From Aspidapion aeneum (taxonomy: Eukaryota; Arthropoda; Insecta; Coleoptera; Brentidae), in the NCBI GenBank assembly GCA_963576565.1, contig OY755047.1, forward strand, positions 19,475,171-19,539,170: a DNA stretch of 64,000 bases, in the 5' to 3' direction. Below the pieces are notes generated by a model, which saw only the letters and a program-made list of their open reading frames with translations, did no database searches and was not told the DNA's origin. The position numbers were made by a program, and so were the translations under genes. This document shows positions 1 through 10,600 of the stretch, piece after piece (position 1 is the first letter of the stretch; each line of letters starts with the position of its first letter).

Positions 1-215
1 TACATTTTAGTTTTTTTTTAAAAGTGGGGGTAGATTTCGCAAATTTGAGTTTAAGTAATAACATGGCTTGTGTAGTATCAAACGACAGGTAATTGAGTCT
101 AGAGTTGAATAAAATATATTTCAGTTTTTAGTTATATTAGCTCACACTATAAATATAGTATCTAGTGTGAGCTTAAGTGCCCATAAATTGGCAGAGTATT
201 TTTTGTTACAGTTCC
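1..215 (+). repeat. Partial AGCTCACAC-family repeat (right end)
   Basis: This is the right-hand end of the repeat family present three times at 50.1-52.4 kb. It has the GTGGGGGTAGATTT unit, a copy of the ATCAAACGA..AGGTAATTGAGTCT segment, the AGCTCACAC...GTGTGAGCT palindrome at about 139-173 and the terminal TTGGCAGAGTATTTTT. It closely follows 52,245-52,435. The rest of the copy lies outside the window. Confidence 0.75.
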
Positions 216-496
216 TAGCTCCTATATCTAGGGTCACTGCGTCCTGGAAACCTCAGGCAAATTGTCTTATCGTTATCATTATAGACAAAAAAAAACACAC
301 AATCCTCTCTAAGTAATGTATAGTCGGGGACTTTTTAAATTGACGTTTTATTTTTTTTTTCTGTCAAAGTTATTCATTTAAAGAAATCAAAAAATATAAG
401 TTTATATATTTATATATTATTATATAAGTAAGGTTCACAATTTTTTGGTTTTGGTGCAAACTACTTTTCCGAATTTTAAATAGAATTTTTTTTCCC
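216..496. other. AT-rich interval with a shared hairpin half-site
   Basis: No coding potential is visible. The word AGGGTCACTGCGTCCTGGAA at 230-249 matches, with one difference, the left stem of the hairpin at 3928-3988. It is probably a half copy of the same small element. Confidence 0.5.
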
Positions 497-759
497 ACTG
501 TACAAGAATAAACTAAGGCGGAAAAGGGCTGGCTCTACTCAATCTACGTTCCTCTTACAGCACTTTTGTCTTACTGGGTGTCTTACGGCACTCGTACGTT
601 TAACGAAATCGACTCCAGCCTGTTCATAATTACCAACCTTTTCTTGGGTTTCTATTGTAACCGCCGGCTCAATTAGACTCCGGCCCGTTCACAATTCAAA
701 CCCTTTTATTGGGCTTCTAATGTTATCGCTGGGCTCAAAAAGGATGACTAGGCACGTTT
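497..759. repeat. Outer left arm of a 6-kb inverted-repeat pair
   Basis: This segment is the reverse complement of 6399-6700. The inner edge is a perfect 19-base match (AGGATGACTAGGCACGTTT at 741-759 against 6399-6417). The TTTTGTCTTACTGGGTG stretch and the GGCTCTACTCAATCT stretch also recur inverted. The right copy carries some extra bases around 6540-6600. The arms probably mark the ends of one large element or a fold-back pair. No target duplication could be fixed. Confidence 0.7.
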
Positions 760-1270
760 CCAATTTTAAAGATCAATATATTTATTTACAGCTTACTTTT
801 GTATAATTAACAATTTTCGCACCATTTTGCAGTAAATAAATATATTTTGTATGCATTTTAAAGTCCCAGGGACTTGTTTGCAAAAACAGAATATTTTATT
901 TATTGGCATGGCGGATTTAAAATTGTTCTAATCTATTTCAAAAGAGTATTTTAAAAGTTTTGTCTATTCCTAAATTAATAACTAATCAAATATTAAGGAA
1001 ATATAAATTTCTAGTAATATCTAGCGTTAATTCAATATATATATATATATATATTTGTTGAGTACCTACTCATTTTTTGTTATTTTTTTTTTATTGTTCG
1101 TCGCTTATCGGGATTGTGGTCTAAATAAGGGAAAAGTTTTAGTCTGTATTAGTAGAGGTTTTTATCATAATAGGTAATTTATGTGTTTTACTTATATTTT
1201 AAAATTTTATTTTCTTAGGGTTTTTATTATCATATAATAAAGTATAATATATTTTATTTTTGAAATGGTT
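760..1270. other. AT-rich interval in the left arm with an AT microsatellite
   Basis: The sequence is AT-rich and non-coding, with an (AT)n run at about 1034-1054. It has no counterpart in the right arm, where only 56 bases separate the two matching segments. Confidence 0.5.
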
Positions 1271-1700
1271 TTAATTTTGAGTATAATACGTATTTTTTAA
1301 ATCAATCCAGCTTTGAATATTTTGTCGTAATATTGTTTTTAACCAAGATTTTAAGGTTAGTTTGAATTTATGTATATTATCAAGTATTTTAATGTTTTCC
1401 GGAATATAATTATATAACTTTGGCTCTAAAAAGTAGCTTCGTTGCGTAATAATTTTTTCGACCTTTGGGACTATATTTACTATCTGCCTAGTGTTATAAG
1501 AGTGTTCCCTATAGACTATTTTGTGTTTATTATTTTGTTGTCTTACCATAATACTATAGCAAAAAAGCTGCCTTAGATCAAAAAATATTGATTCTCTAAA
1601 CGAATGGTTTTGAATTTTTGCAATTTTTAGAAAGTCAATTGATATTTTTTTGAGGTTTCTAGATTCGTACCCACCTACCTCATGAAATAAGAAGGTGACT
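1271..1700 (-). pseudogene. LINE reverse-transcriptase C-terminal fragment
   Basis: The minus strand carries a 92-codon open stretch ending at 1271, and the same frame stays open upstream to about 1700. The residues fit the tail of non-LTR retrotransposon RTs: FFDLRQLFCYS, then HSYNTRQ, then LYNYIPENIK and a KFKLTLKSWL end. In the known family this tail follows the RT thumb. No RT catalytic core, endonuclease or poly(A) is present here, so this is a 5'-truncated or rearranged copy. It runs across the edge of the arm segment shared with 6152-6342, which suggests the right arm has lost the corresponding piece. Clade assignment (CR1/Jockey-like) is not certain. Confidence 0.65.
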
Positions 1701-1785
1701 ATATAATATAATAAATATAAAAGTTTTGAAAAAATATTTATTTTTAGGAAAAATAAGGTAAGGAGTTTTCCAGCAAAAAAATACT
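1599..1785. repeat. Inner left arm of the 6-kb inverted-repeat pair
   Basis: This segment is inverted relative to 6152-6342. Shared landmarks are AACGAATGGTTTTG, the TCTAGATTCGTAC stretch and GGAGTTTTCCAGCAAAAAAA. It includes the upstream part of the LINE fragment. In the right copy that frame is broken by stops. Confidence 0.65.
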
Positions 1786-2326
1786 TGGAGGAGGGGGGGG
1801 CCTTAACACTTTAAAGTCATATATTGAAAATAAGATTGCTAGCTTTAAAACTGTTTAAGTTATAAACATTATATCTTGGATTTCTTAATTTCCACTTCCT
1901 GAGCAAAACCGTACTTACAATTCGGCTTGGTATGTAAAAATGCAATTTTTTTTAATGAAGAATTTGCAAGAATCCCGGATGAGAAATAATCTTTTTAAAC
2001 AAATAATAATTTATTCTTACTTAACGGTCTGTTTATTGTGAAGAAACAACGTTACCCTGGGCTTAATAAGTAGTACCCATATACTCAACAGTTTTTCAAT
2101 TCTTCTTCAAGAATTATACAATATTTTTGTCCGCACTAATTTTTTTAAAACTTTAACTTAAAATATTCCATTTAACAGACATTTCGGGCAGCTCTCAAAG
2201 CTTACCATTAAACGGACAATTTAAGCTGGCATTAACAGCACAGGTCACCAAATAAATGGTGACCTGTGTTTACAGTTTCCATTAAGCGACGCGTCCTTAG
2301 ATTACATAACCCTACAAGAAAAAATA
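1786..2326. other. AT-rich interval with a perfect 11-bp hairpin
   Basis: No gene is seen. CACAGGTCACC (2239-2249) and GGTGACCTGTG (2258-2268) form a perfect 11-bp stem with an 8-base loop. It is not followed by a T-run, so it is not an obvious terminator. It may be a solo MITE or a binding palindrome. Confidence 0.45.
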
Positions 2327-3250
2327 CTTAAGGATGATTCTACAAAAATGGTGCTGTGGAGTGGGAATGCATATTTTTCAAACACAGACTGCAAATGAAG
2401 CATAGTTTTAGTTATAAGATTTAAAACGAAATGTTTTCTCTATGGAGCATTTGAGTTTAATGTATAAAAAAAATTTTTACTAAAAGTTTATAATTTTTTT
2501 TATTACAAAGCAAATACCTCATTCCTCTGGTGTAGTCCCAAACCAAATATTAAAAACTCAGATTGAAAAAAATATCCTAATAAATAATATTTAACCAAGT
2601 CTTAACTATTTATCAAAAAATTGATAAAACTTAAGTTTGCAGTCATAATTTTGAAAATCCGAATTTACATTTTCTCTGAAAAATTTAACAATTTTAAGCG
2701 TGCTCCATTTTTAATAACACAATATTTGTGAATACCACCGGTTAATTTCTAGAGAAAGAGACGGCCCTGGATATCTAATTTACTTGTGAGGGTGACAAGT
2801 TGTGACTGATAATGTCAACTTTAGTATGGTTTAAGTTATAGATCTTTTTATTTTCGGCAGAAAATTAGTTTTTTTCAGAGAAATCAAAAAGGAACGCTTC
2901 AATTATCATTCCTCTGGTAAGTAAATATTCGACTGATATCAATAGTATAATATTTTTGTTGATTGTTTTAAAATTATAAGTATAGGAACTTTGTTTATAT
3001 AAAACTTAAGTTAAGTAGTCTAAATAGATTTTGATTTAAATTGGAAAACCATTAAAAAACTCATTCCTCTGGTACTCATCCCTCTGGAATTTTTATGCAA
3101 TAATTCCTAAAATTCGGGAAAATAAGCTTACACCTAATTAGTTACATAAATTTAAAAAAACAAAATTATTTACTGTGCTGTACTATTATTTAAAGGCAAT
3201 GACCAAAAATGATATCCATATAGCCCACTTTTGGTAGAATCATCCTTAAG
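2327..3250. mobile_element. Candidate MITE with 17-bp perfect TIRs
   Basis: CTTAAGGATGATTCTAC at 2327-2343 is repeated as its exact reverse complement at 3234-3250, and similarity continues a few bases inward. Inside, the word CATTCCTCTGG or a one-base variant occurs four times (about 2519, 2908, 3062 and 3075). No ORF is present, so the element would be non-autonomous. No target duplication is obvious and the superfamily is unknown. Confidence 0.5.
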
Positions 3251-3927
3251 ATCCATGGGTATACCGGTGGGTCAATTAATATAAAATTAGCGAAAAAAAG
3301 TAGAATTGATATCGATTTTTTTTCTTGTGTGTTTGTGTAATCGAAACTATCCATTTATTGGAAATGCCCGATTATTGGAGGTGTCCGATGAATGGAAGCT
3401 AGTATTAGCCCAAAGTGTCCGTTTATAGGAAACTGTTTTTAAGGCAGGTTTTGAAACCAAAAATAATATTATCCCTCCAGTTGGCTTTTTTTACATGATT
3501 TTTTTGTCCTAGTGGGCGTATTGCCAGATAAAAAAATAAAAGTAGTATATGGTGGCGATCCACTCCACGAAGCGGAAATTTTTTACATCAAAACGGAAAC
3601 GTGGTAACTTGGTTTTCGTTCCGACCAACAAACTAGCGTAATATCCTATTTCCTTGCCTGTTCAACATAAAAAACCATTCTGGTTTATAAAAAGAAACCC
3701 GATTGTTTGAACTTAAAAAAAAAACGTTTCTTTATCACCGAAAGAACCAGGAAAGGCAAGAAATTCTTACAACTTAATAGTTATACTGTGGGGTAAATCA
3801 ATATTCAAAGACAAATAAACATAAAACTTATAATAGTAGGGTCCGTCACCCAGTCATTGGCTAATTTTAGCAATTAAATGATCCCTGTAGCCGATAGCCA
3901 AAAAGTTACCACCTCACCAATAAAGTA
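3251..3927. other. Non-coding AT-rich interval
   Basis: I see no ORF, RNA gene or clear repeat. The stretch 3350-3440 has internal similarity between TTATTGGAAATG-type words, suggesting a decayed short tandem repeat. Confidence 0.4.
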
Positions 3928-3988
3928 AGGGTCACTGCATCCTGGAAGCCTTGCGGCACCACGCCGGGCTTCAGGATGCGGTGACCCT
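3928..3988. repeat. Long hairpin (about 22-bp stem)
   Basis: AGGGTCACTGCATCCTGGAA on the left pairs with the TTCAGGATGCGGTGACCCT side on the right, with about 2 mismatches and a GC-rich loop. The left half recurs at 230-249, so this is a dispersed palindromic repeat and not a local accident. Confidence 0.65.
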
Positions 3989-4019
3989 AAATAAATTGTG
4001 TTTAAAAGATTGTCGGAAT

Positions 4020-4144
4020 CAGTGGCGTATTTAGTGGGAGGGGGGGGGCGCCCCCCCAAGGCTAAGATCTTTTCGACATATTTCATGAAAACAAACATAA
4101 AATACGGCATCATAGAGTCTAGGCCCCTCCTAAATACGCCACTG
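4020..4144. mobile_element. Short MITE with CAGTGGCGTATTTAG termini
   Basis: CAGTGGCGTATTTAG (4020-4034) and its exact reverse complement (4130-4144) bound a 125-bp element that continues inward as G-rich against C-rich tracts (GGGAGGGG / CCCCTCC). CAGTGG termini recall hAT-type TIRs, but the 8-base flanks do not match, so the superfamily is inference only. Confidence 0.65.
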
Positions 4145-4708
4145 CTAATGTCTTTAAACAGTTAGGGTTAATATATATTAATGTTGAAGAATGGTTGAAC
4201 AGGTGTTGTTTGTTATAAACATGGTAAATACACAAATTTTATTTAAATTTATTTATAACGACTAATTAAATGCATAAAAAAATTCAAAATATGTATGCAT
4301 ATACACGAACATCGAAACAGAGACCTTTTTGGGCATTTACAGTGCGAATTTGGAAAAACGATCGGACACGTCGATTTTGTTTGCGAGGGGGGTGTACGTG
4401 CAAGACAAATAATACTTAGTTAATTTTCCTAAATATTAATTATTCCGTTGCACTGAGCCATACAGGTTGTCACGTGACACCGCAAAGTGCGCGGATAGAA
4501 AGTGCGCAACCCACCGGCGCGATGACAAGACAGAGAGATCATCGTAGCCTCCATATTGAAACCGGCGTGTTTTACTCGGTTTTTCCAAAACTACAATTCA
4601 ATCAATTACAATTAGTGCCAATCAATTCTAAAATCATTCCAATCCGTTACCTCAACTCCTCACAGTGATTTCGATCAACTCAAGAACTCTGGTAGAAGCC
4701 TGGGCGCC
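4145..4708. other. Interval with a GC-richer CpG-containing patch
   Basis: Most of it is AT-rich. At 4470-4570 the sequence becomes GC-richer with several CpGs (GTGCGCGG, CCACCGGCGCG), and a 64-codon ORF starts at 4474 (+). The ORF has no recognisable domain and I do not call it a gene. A promoter-like or ancient element patch is possible. Confidence 0.3.
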
Positions 4709-5208
4709 CACTTTTTGGCTATCTTGAAATTTTTGTAGCACGAACCCCCTTCGAGGGGTATACTTTACCCCTATATTTTAAATAGGGAAAGTGGGTCTAG
4801 TGACACCTTGTTTTGAAGGCCATTTGAATGTCCTTACAACCGTGTAAAAATTTCAAACATCTATTCATTAGTTTTTGAGACAATTGCCTTCAAACTTTCA
4901 AATTTAACAAGGACTGAAAAAATAAAAATTTAATTAGAATTTTACATCTTTCGGATTTAATTTGAATTTTATTATTCCATTTTAAATTTGAAAACAAATA
5001 TCTCAAAAACTAATTGATGGATTTTCGAAGTTTTGACATGGTTGTAAAGATATTCAAGCTTCAAAACAAGGTATCACTAGACCCACTTTCCCTGTTCAAA
5101 ATATAGAGGTAAAGTATACCCCGAGAATAGCCACACATGTTGGCTATTCTTGGGTATACCCCTCGAAGAGGGTCCGTGCTACAAAAATTTCAAGATAGCC
5201 AAAAAGTG
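4709..5208. mobile_element. Fold-back/MITE element with TIRs of about 190 bp
   Basis: The two halves are inverted copies: CACTTTTTGGCTATCTTGAA at 4709 pairs with the end at 5208, and GGGTATACTTTACC, AGGGAAAGTGGGTCTAGTG and TTGTTTTGAAG also recur inverted. The right half has about 30 extra bases around 5120-5150 that themselves form a small palindrome (GGCTATTCTTGG against CCGAGAATAGCC). There is no ORF. It is non-autonomous, with no confirmed target duplication. Confidence 0.7.
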
Positions 5209-5864
5209 TCCCCCTCGCATTTTGCATGCTTAATCCTTTTGCTTTAAAATAAAAACTCTATCTCATTTTTTTCAGTTGTTACTTAATCCTAAAACATTAA
5301 ACTTAATATTTTTCATTTTACTTAAAACTGAAAACTAAACTAACTGGTCAATTACTGGGTAGCATCGGTACTTACGGAAGTAAAGAATAAAAAATACTTA
5401 AATTCCTCAGAATCAAAAAAATTGATGGGATATGGAAGAATGAGAGAAAAAATAGAATAGCTGAACATCGCAATAAAGAAGCAAAAGGAGAACGACCAGG
5501 CTGAGCAGGAGAGACGGAAATAAAAGAAAAATAAAAAATATGCCAATAAAATGTTTGCAAATGTTTCCATTATTATTAATTTATAAAGAAAAACATTTAA
5601 AAGAAAATCTAAATTAAAACTAACTACGCAATCAATTATTGATCAGCGATATTGCAACATGGCACTCTCTCTTGCACAATCAAGAGTTAAGTGCTCCTTT
5701 CGCAATTTAGTTAAATCCAGGGATTTAGGTCAACAAGAGTTTTATTTCCAGATTTACTGTAACCTGATAAAGCGTTATAACTTCAAAATAAAATCGATAT
5801 CTAGAACAAAAGCACAGATAGGCTTCTCTATGAACTATATACAAAAGAGTTACATTTTTACACA
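5209..5864. other. AT-rich interval, no supported gene
   Basis: Short ORFs exist on both strands (5352-5570 minus, 5659-5901 plus). They are low-complexity or unrecognisable, and the plus-strand one runs into the MITE at 5867, so neither is supported as a gene. Confidence 0.4.
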
Positions 5865-5866
5865 TA

Positions 5867-6056
5867 CAGGGTTTTCCCGTATATTTTTACACCATATCTA
5901 AAACGTTTATTTGAATAGATATCAAAATATGATAATTACACAAGTTTCATAGTTTTTTACGAAGTTTAAGAATCTTTAGGTCAGTAATTATCATGTTTTG
6001 ATATATATTAAAATAACCGTTTTAGATGGGGTGTAAAAATATACGGGAAAACCCCG
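5867..6056. mobile_element. 190-bp MITE, TA target duplication (Tc1/mariner-like)
   Basis: The termini CAGGGTTTTCCCGTATATTT and CGGGAAAACCCCG are inverted, with similarity for about 45 bp on each side. TA flanks both ends (5865-5866 and 6057-6058), as expected for Tc1/mariner insertions. The element has no coding capacity. Confidence 0.7.
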
Positions 6057-6151
6057 TACAGTATTGTCCGGCAAAAATTAAATGAGGCGCAAAAGAGTTT
6101 GGCTTCAATAAGCGCAACATTATTAGGTACTAATTTTATATTTTACTCCAT

Positions 6152-6342
6152 CTAAGCCTTTTTTTGCTGGAAAACTCCATACCTTATTTTCCTTAAAAAG
6201 AAATATTTTTTCAAAACTTTTATACTTATTATATTATATAGGTACCTATCTATTTTATTAGGTAGGTGCGTACGAATCTAGAAACCTATAAAAATACCAA
6301 TTGAGTTTCTAAAAATTCTAAAAATCCAAAACCATTCGTTAT
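6152..6342. repeat. Inner right arm of the 6-kb inverted-repeat pair
   Basis: This is the reverse complement of 1599-1785. The LINE-derived frame here is interrupted by stop codons, so this copy is the more decayed one. Confidence 0.65.
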
Positions 6343-6398
6343 ATCTTTAAAAATGGCACTCCACACAGTCTTATAAAAAAATTAAAAAAGTTCAAATG

Positions 6399-6700
6399 AA
6401 ACGTGCCTAGTCATCCTGTTTGAGTCCACCGATAACAAAAGAAGTCCAATAAAAGGGTCTGAATTGTGAACGGGCCGGAGTCTAATTGAGCCAACGGTAA
6501 CAATAGAAACCCAATAAAAAGGTGTGAATTATGAACCAAATAAGTATCGTGTTTTCTTGTAATATTAAAATTTTTTTCATGGTAACTTTGCTAAAAATGA
6601 AGACCACCCAGTAAGACAAAAGAGCTGTAAACAGAGGGAGATAGATTGAGTTGAGCCATCTCTTTTGTGTCTTATTTCATTCTGGCCGGACAGTACTACT
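6399..6700. repeat. Outer right arm of the 6-kb inverted-repeat pair
   Basis: This is the reverse complement of 497-759. The best-conserved blocks are 6399-6417 and CACCCAGTAAGACAAAAG near 6605. An extra segment of about 60 bases near 6540-6600 is absent from the left copy. Confidence 0.7.
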
Positions 6701-6773
6701 CTTAATACCCTGAGAATTTCTCGTTCTTGTATTGTGACACCGCAGCCTGCATAGATGAAAGTTTTCCGAAAAT

Positions 6774-6854
6774 TTATGCATGGCTTCGGTAGTACAATGT
6801 TTAGAATGTTTGCCTAGAGAGCAAGAGATCCCGGGTTCGAGTCCCGGCCAAAGA
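6774..6854 (+). ncRNA. tRNA-like sequence (tRNA pseudogene or SINE head)
   Basis: A perfect B box, GGTTCGAGTCC, lies at 6834-6844 inside a 5-bp T stem (CCGGG/CCCGG). Upstream, TTTGC and GCAAG form an anticodon stem around a 7-base loop CTAGAGA, giving anticodon AGA if read as a tRNA. An A-box-like TGGCTTCGGTAG starts at 6781. The acceptor stem does not pair (the 3' side is CCAAAGA) and the D arm is degenerate, so a functional tRNA-Ser is unlikely; serine tRNAs also need a long variable arm. A T-run at 6859-6865 could stop Pol III. It is best read as a tRNA-derived SINE head or pseudogene. Confidence 0.5.
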
Positions 6855-7057
6855 GGAACTTTTTTCTTATTTTTCTTTCTTTAATTTCACTTGTTGTTTA
6901 TAGTACTACTCTTGTTGTAAATATTACAGTTAATAAAGTCTTATAAAGGGCGTTACTATTTAGGAAAGGTTTAAGGTTACCATTTGATAATATCTAACAG
7001 ATATCTCAATTATACCAGGCTCATTTCGAATACTACGCCCCTGCTTAAGCGTAAGCA

Positions 7058-7142
7058 CAAGTGACATGTAACTGATTAAGCTAATGTCATTCCTGTAAGT
7101 GTCAAGAGTTTGACATTTGCGTAATGAGTTACATGTCACTTG
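7058..7142. repeat. 85-bp element with perfect 16-bp inverted ends
   Basis: CAAGTGACATGTAACT is repeated as its exact reverse complement 53 bases further on. The size and perfect ends suggest a tiny MITE. The start codon of the 7124 ORF lies within its right end. Confidence 0.5.
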
Positions 7143-7360
7143 AGTTCTGTCGTCAGCAGCAGCGTGCCCAAATGCAACTTAAAGTGGATGACAAAGAAAC
7201 CATTGTTTACAATAAAACACATGTTTTACTACTTTTTTTGCCGTTGACAGAAAAAAAGTTCGATTTTGTAGAATTTGCTCTGTTTTACAAGACCATGGAT
7301 GGGGAAGAGTTACGAGTATTTTCAAATATGCCAGAATTTGTTCGAAATATTTTTAGGTAA
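7124..7360 (+). CDS. Short hypothetical ORF (78 aa)
   Basis: A 78-codon ORF with unbiased composition and no low-complexity tract; residues 36-78 (LLLFLPLTEKKFDFVEFALF...) look protein-like. I recognise no domain, signal peptide or membrane segment. The start lies inside a short inverted repeat, which argues against that start being genuine; it could be part of an exon. It may equally be a chance ORF. Confidence 0.2.
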   Translation: MSYMSLEFCRQQQRAQMQLKVDDKETIVYNKTHVLLLFLPLTEKKFDFVEFALFYKTMDGEELRVFSNMPEFVRNIFR

Positions 7361-7470
7361 AAAGTAATGTTAATCAATGCATTTTAAGCCAGATTTACCT
7401 AAAAAAATAGGCAATAGTAGACACTAAAAAGCATTAAACAATGCTGTTTGTCATCCATGAGCCCAAATGA

Positions 7471-7481
7471 TCAATAAATCA
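7471..7481. other. Left 11-bp direct repeat (candidate target-site duplication)
   Basis: TCAATAAATCA immediately precedes the inverted terminus and is repeated in the same orientation at 37145-37155, immediately after the opposite terminus. An 11-bp duplication is within the 8-11 bp range known for Mutator-like (MULE) elements. Drosophila FB elements make about 9 bp. Confidence 0.7.
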
Positions 7482-7483
7482 TT

Positions 7484-7580
7484 GGTGTGAAACTAGCAGC
7501 CACCTTACAGCAGCCAAAGTGTGAAGTTAGCAGCCACTTACAGCAGCCAAAATGTGAAGTTAGCAGCCACATTTGCCAGC
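7484..7580. repeat. Left terminal minisatellite (unit about 35 bp)
   Basis: Three imperfect units of the type GTGTGAAGTTAGCAGCC + ACTTACAGCAGCCAAA lie at the very end of the element and recur inverted at 37047-37142. The terminal inverted repeat begins within the first unit. Short terminal sub-repeats are a known feature of Foldback ends. Confidence 0.75.
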
Positions 7581-7689
7581 CTAACAAAAAAGTATATTTT
7601 CAAAAATTATTTCATTGAGAAGCTGCAAAAACCTTGGTAAATAACTTTTTTTATTAAGAAATGGAGAATTTGAGAAATTTGGAAAAAAA

Positions 7690-10600
7690 TAAAAAATCCA
7701 AAAAAATTTAAAAGTCCTCTTTAAAAATATAGTTACGCAATGAAACTTGGTAGAGTGTTTAAGTTGCCTACAACTAGTCATCTGTGGAAGCGGCTGCTCC
7801 TTGTTCCCGGTTTAACATGTTCAAATGGAAAAAAATGGAAAAACAGAAAAAAATTCAAAAGTCACCTTCAGAAACATAGTTACGCAATGAAACTTGGTAG
7901 GGTGTTTAAGTAACCTACAACTAGTCATGTGTGTAAGCGGCTGCTACTTGTTCCCGGTTTAACATGGTGAAATGGAAAAAAAATGGAAAATCAGAAAAAA
8001 TTTCAAAAGTCACCTTTAAAAACATAGTTACGCAATGAAACTTGGTAGGGTGTTTAAGTAACCTACAACTAGTCATGTGTGTAAGCGGCTGCTACTTGTT
8101 CCCGGTTTAACATGGTGAAATGGAAAAAAAATGGAAAAACAGAAAAAAAAATAAAAAATCACCTTCAAAAACATAGTTACGCAATGAAACTTGGTAGGGT
8201 GTTTAAGTTGCCTACAACTAGTCATCTGTGGAAGCGGCTGCTCCTTGTTCCCGGTTTAACATGGTGAAATGGAAAAAAAATGGAAAAACAGAAAAAAATT
8301 CAAAAGTCACCTTCAAAAACATAGTTACGCAATGAAACTTAGTATGGTGTTTAAGTGACCTACAACTAGTCATGTGTGTAAGCGGCTGCTACTTGTTCCC
8401 GGTTTAACATGGTGAAATGGAAAAAAAATGGAAAAACAGAAAAAAATTCAAAAGTCACCTTCAAAAACATAGTTACGCAATGAAACTTGGTATGGTGTTT
8501 AAGTGACCTACAACTAGTCATGTGTGTAAGCGGCTGCTACTTGTTCCCGGTTTAACATGGTGAAATGGAAAAGAAATGGAAAAACAGAAAAAAATTCAAA
8601 AGTCACCTTCAAAAACATAGTTACGCAATGAAACTTTGTAGGGTGTTTAAGTAACCTACAGCTAGTCATGTGTGTAAGCGGCTGCTACTTGTTCCCGGTT
8701 TAACATGGTGAAATGGAAAAAAAATGGAAAAACAGAAAAAAATTCAAAAGTCACCTTCAAAAACATAGTTACGCAATGAAACTTGGTAGGTTGTTTAAGT
8801 TGCCTACAACTAGTCATCTGTGGAAGCGGCTGCTCCTTGTTCCCGGTTTAACATGGTGAAATGGAAAAAAAATGGAAAAACAGAAAAAAATTCAAAAGTC
8901 ACCTTCAAAAACATAGTTACGCAATGAAACTTGGTACGGTGTTTAAGTAACCTACAACTAGTCATGTGTGTAAGCGGCTGCTACTTGTTCCCGGTTTAAC
9001 ATGGTGAAATGGAAAAAAAATGGAAAAACAGAAAAAAATTCAAAAGTCACCTTCAAAAACATAGTTACGCAATGAAACTTGGTATGGTGTTTAAGTAACC
9101 TACAGCTAGTCATGTGTGTAAGCGGCTGCTCCTTGTTCCCGGTTTAACATGGTGAAATGGAAAAAAAATGGAAAAACAGAAAAAAATTCAAAAGTCACCT
9201 TCAAAAACATAGTTACGCAATGAAACTTGGTAGGTTGTTTAAGTTGCCTACAACTAGTCATCTGTGGAAGCGGCTGCTCCTTGTTCCCGGTTTAACATGG
9301 TGAAATGGAAAAAAAATGGAAAAACAGAAAAAAATTCAAAAGTCACCTTCAAAAACATAGTTACGCAATGAAACTTGGTACGGTGTTTAAGTAACCTACA
9401 ACTAGTCATGTGTGTAAGCGGCTGCTACTTGTTCCCGGTTTAACATGGTGAAATGGAAAAAAATGGAAAAACAGAAAAAAATTCAAAAGTCACCTTCAAA
9501 AACATAGTTACGCAATGAAACTTGGTATGGTGTTTAAGTAACCTACAGCTAGTCATGTGTGTAAGCGGCTGCTCCTTGTTCCCGGTTTAACATGGTGAAA
9601 TGGGAAAAAAATGGAAAAACAGAAAAAAATTCAAAAGTCACCTTCAAAAACATAGTTACGCAATGAAACTTGGTAGGGTGTTTAAGTTGCCCACAACTAG
9701 TCATCTGTGAAAGCGGCTGCTCCTTGTTCCCGGTTTAACATGGTGAAATGGAAAAAAAATGGAAAAACAGAAAAAAATTCAAAAGTCACCTTCAAAAACA
9801 TAGTTACGCAATGAAACTTTGTAGGATGTTTAAGTAACCTACAACTAGTCATGTGTGTAAGCGGCTGCTACTTGTTCCCGCTTTAACATGGTGAAATGGA
9901 AAAAAAATGGAAAAACAGAAAAAAATTCAAAAGTCACCTTCAAAAACATAGTTACGCAATGAAACTTTGTAGGGTGTTTAAGTAACCTACAACTAGTCAT
10001 GTGTCTAAGCGGCTGCTACTTGTTCCCGGTTTAACATGGTGAAATGGAAAAAAAATGGAAAAACAGAAAAAAATTCAAAAGTTACCTTCAAAAACGTAGT
10101 TACGCAATGAAACTTGGTAGGGTGTTTAAGTTGCCTACAACTACTGATCTGTGAAAGCGGCTGCTCCTTGTTCCCGGTTTAACATGGTGAAATGGAAAAA
10201 AAATGGAAAAACAGAAAAAAATTCAAAAGTCACCTTCAAAAACATAGTTACGCAATGAAACTTGGTAGGGTGTTTAAGTTGCCTACAACTAGTCATCTGT
10301 GGAAGCGGCTGCTCCTTGTTCCCGGTTTAACATGGTGAAATGGAAAAAAAATGGAAAAACAGAAAAAAATTCAAAAGTCACCTTCAAAAACATAGTTACG
10401 CAATGAAACTTGGTAGGGTGTTTAAGTTGCCTACAACTAGTCATGTGTGTAAGCGGCTGCTACTTGTTCCCGGTTTAACATGGTGAAATGGAAAAAAAAT
10501 GGAAAAACAGAAAAAAATTCAAAAGTCACCTTCAAAAACATAGTTACGCAATGAAACTTGGTAGGGATTTTAAGTTGCCTACAACTACTGATCTGTGAAA

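Larger units (their letters stand above)
6855..7470. other. Interval left of the giant fold-back element
   Basis: This interval holds a 16-bp perfect inverted repeat (CAAGTGACATGTAACT at 7058-7073 against 7127-7142) and a 78-codon ORF on the plus strand at 7124-7360. Otherwise it is plain AT-rich DNA. Confidence 0.4.

Noticed and set aside
2239..2268. Perfect hairpin as a bacterial-type terminator
   Set aside because: No T-run follows, the window is eukaryotic, and no gene ends here.
3874..4113. 79-codon minus-strand ORF with PPPP
   Set aside because: It spans the hairpin at 3928-3988 and the G-tract of the MITE at 4020-4144, so it is a composite of two repeats.
5352..5570. Phe/Ser/Tyr-rich minus-strand ORF that looks like a membrane protein
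   Set aside because: Hydrophobicity comes from A/G-rich plus-strand sequence read in antisense. A second overlapping frame is equally open, and no homologue is recognised.
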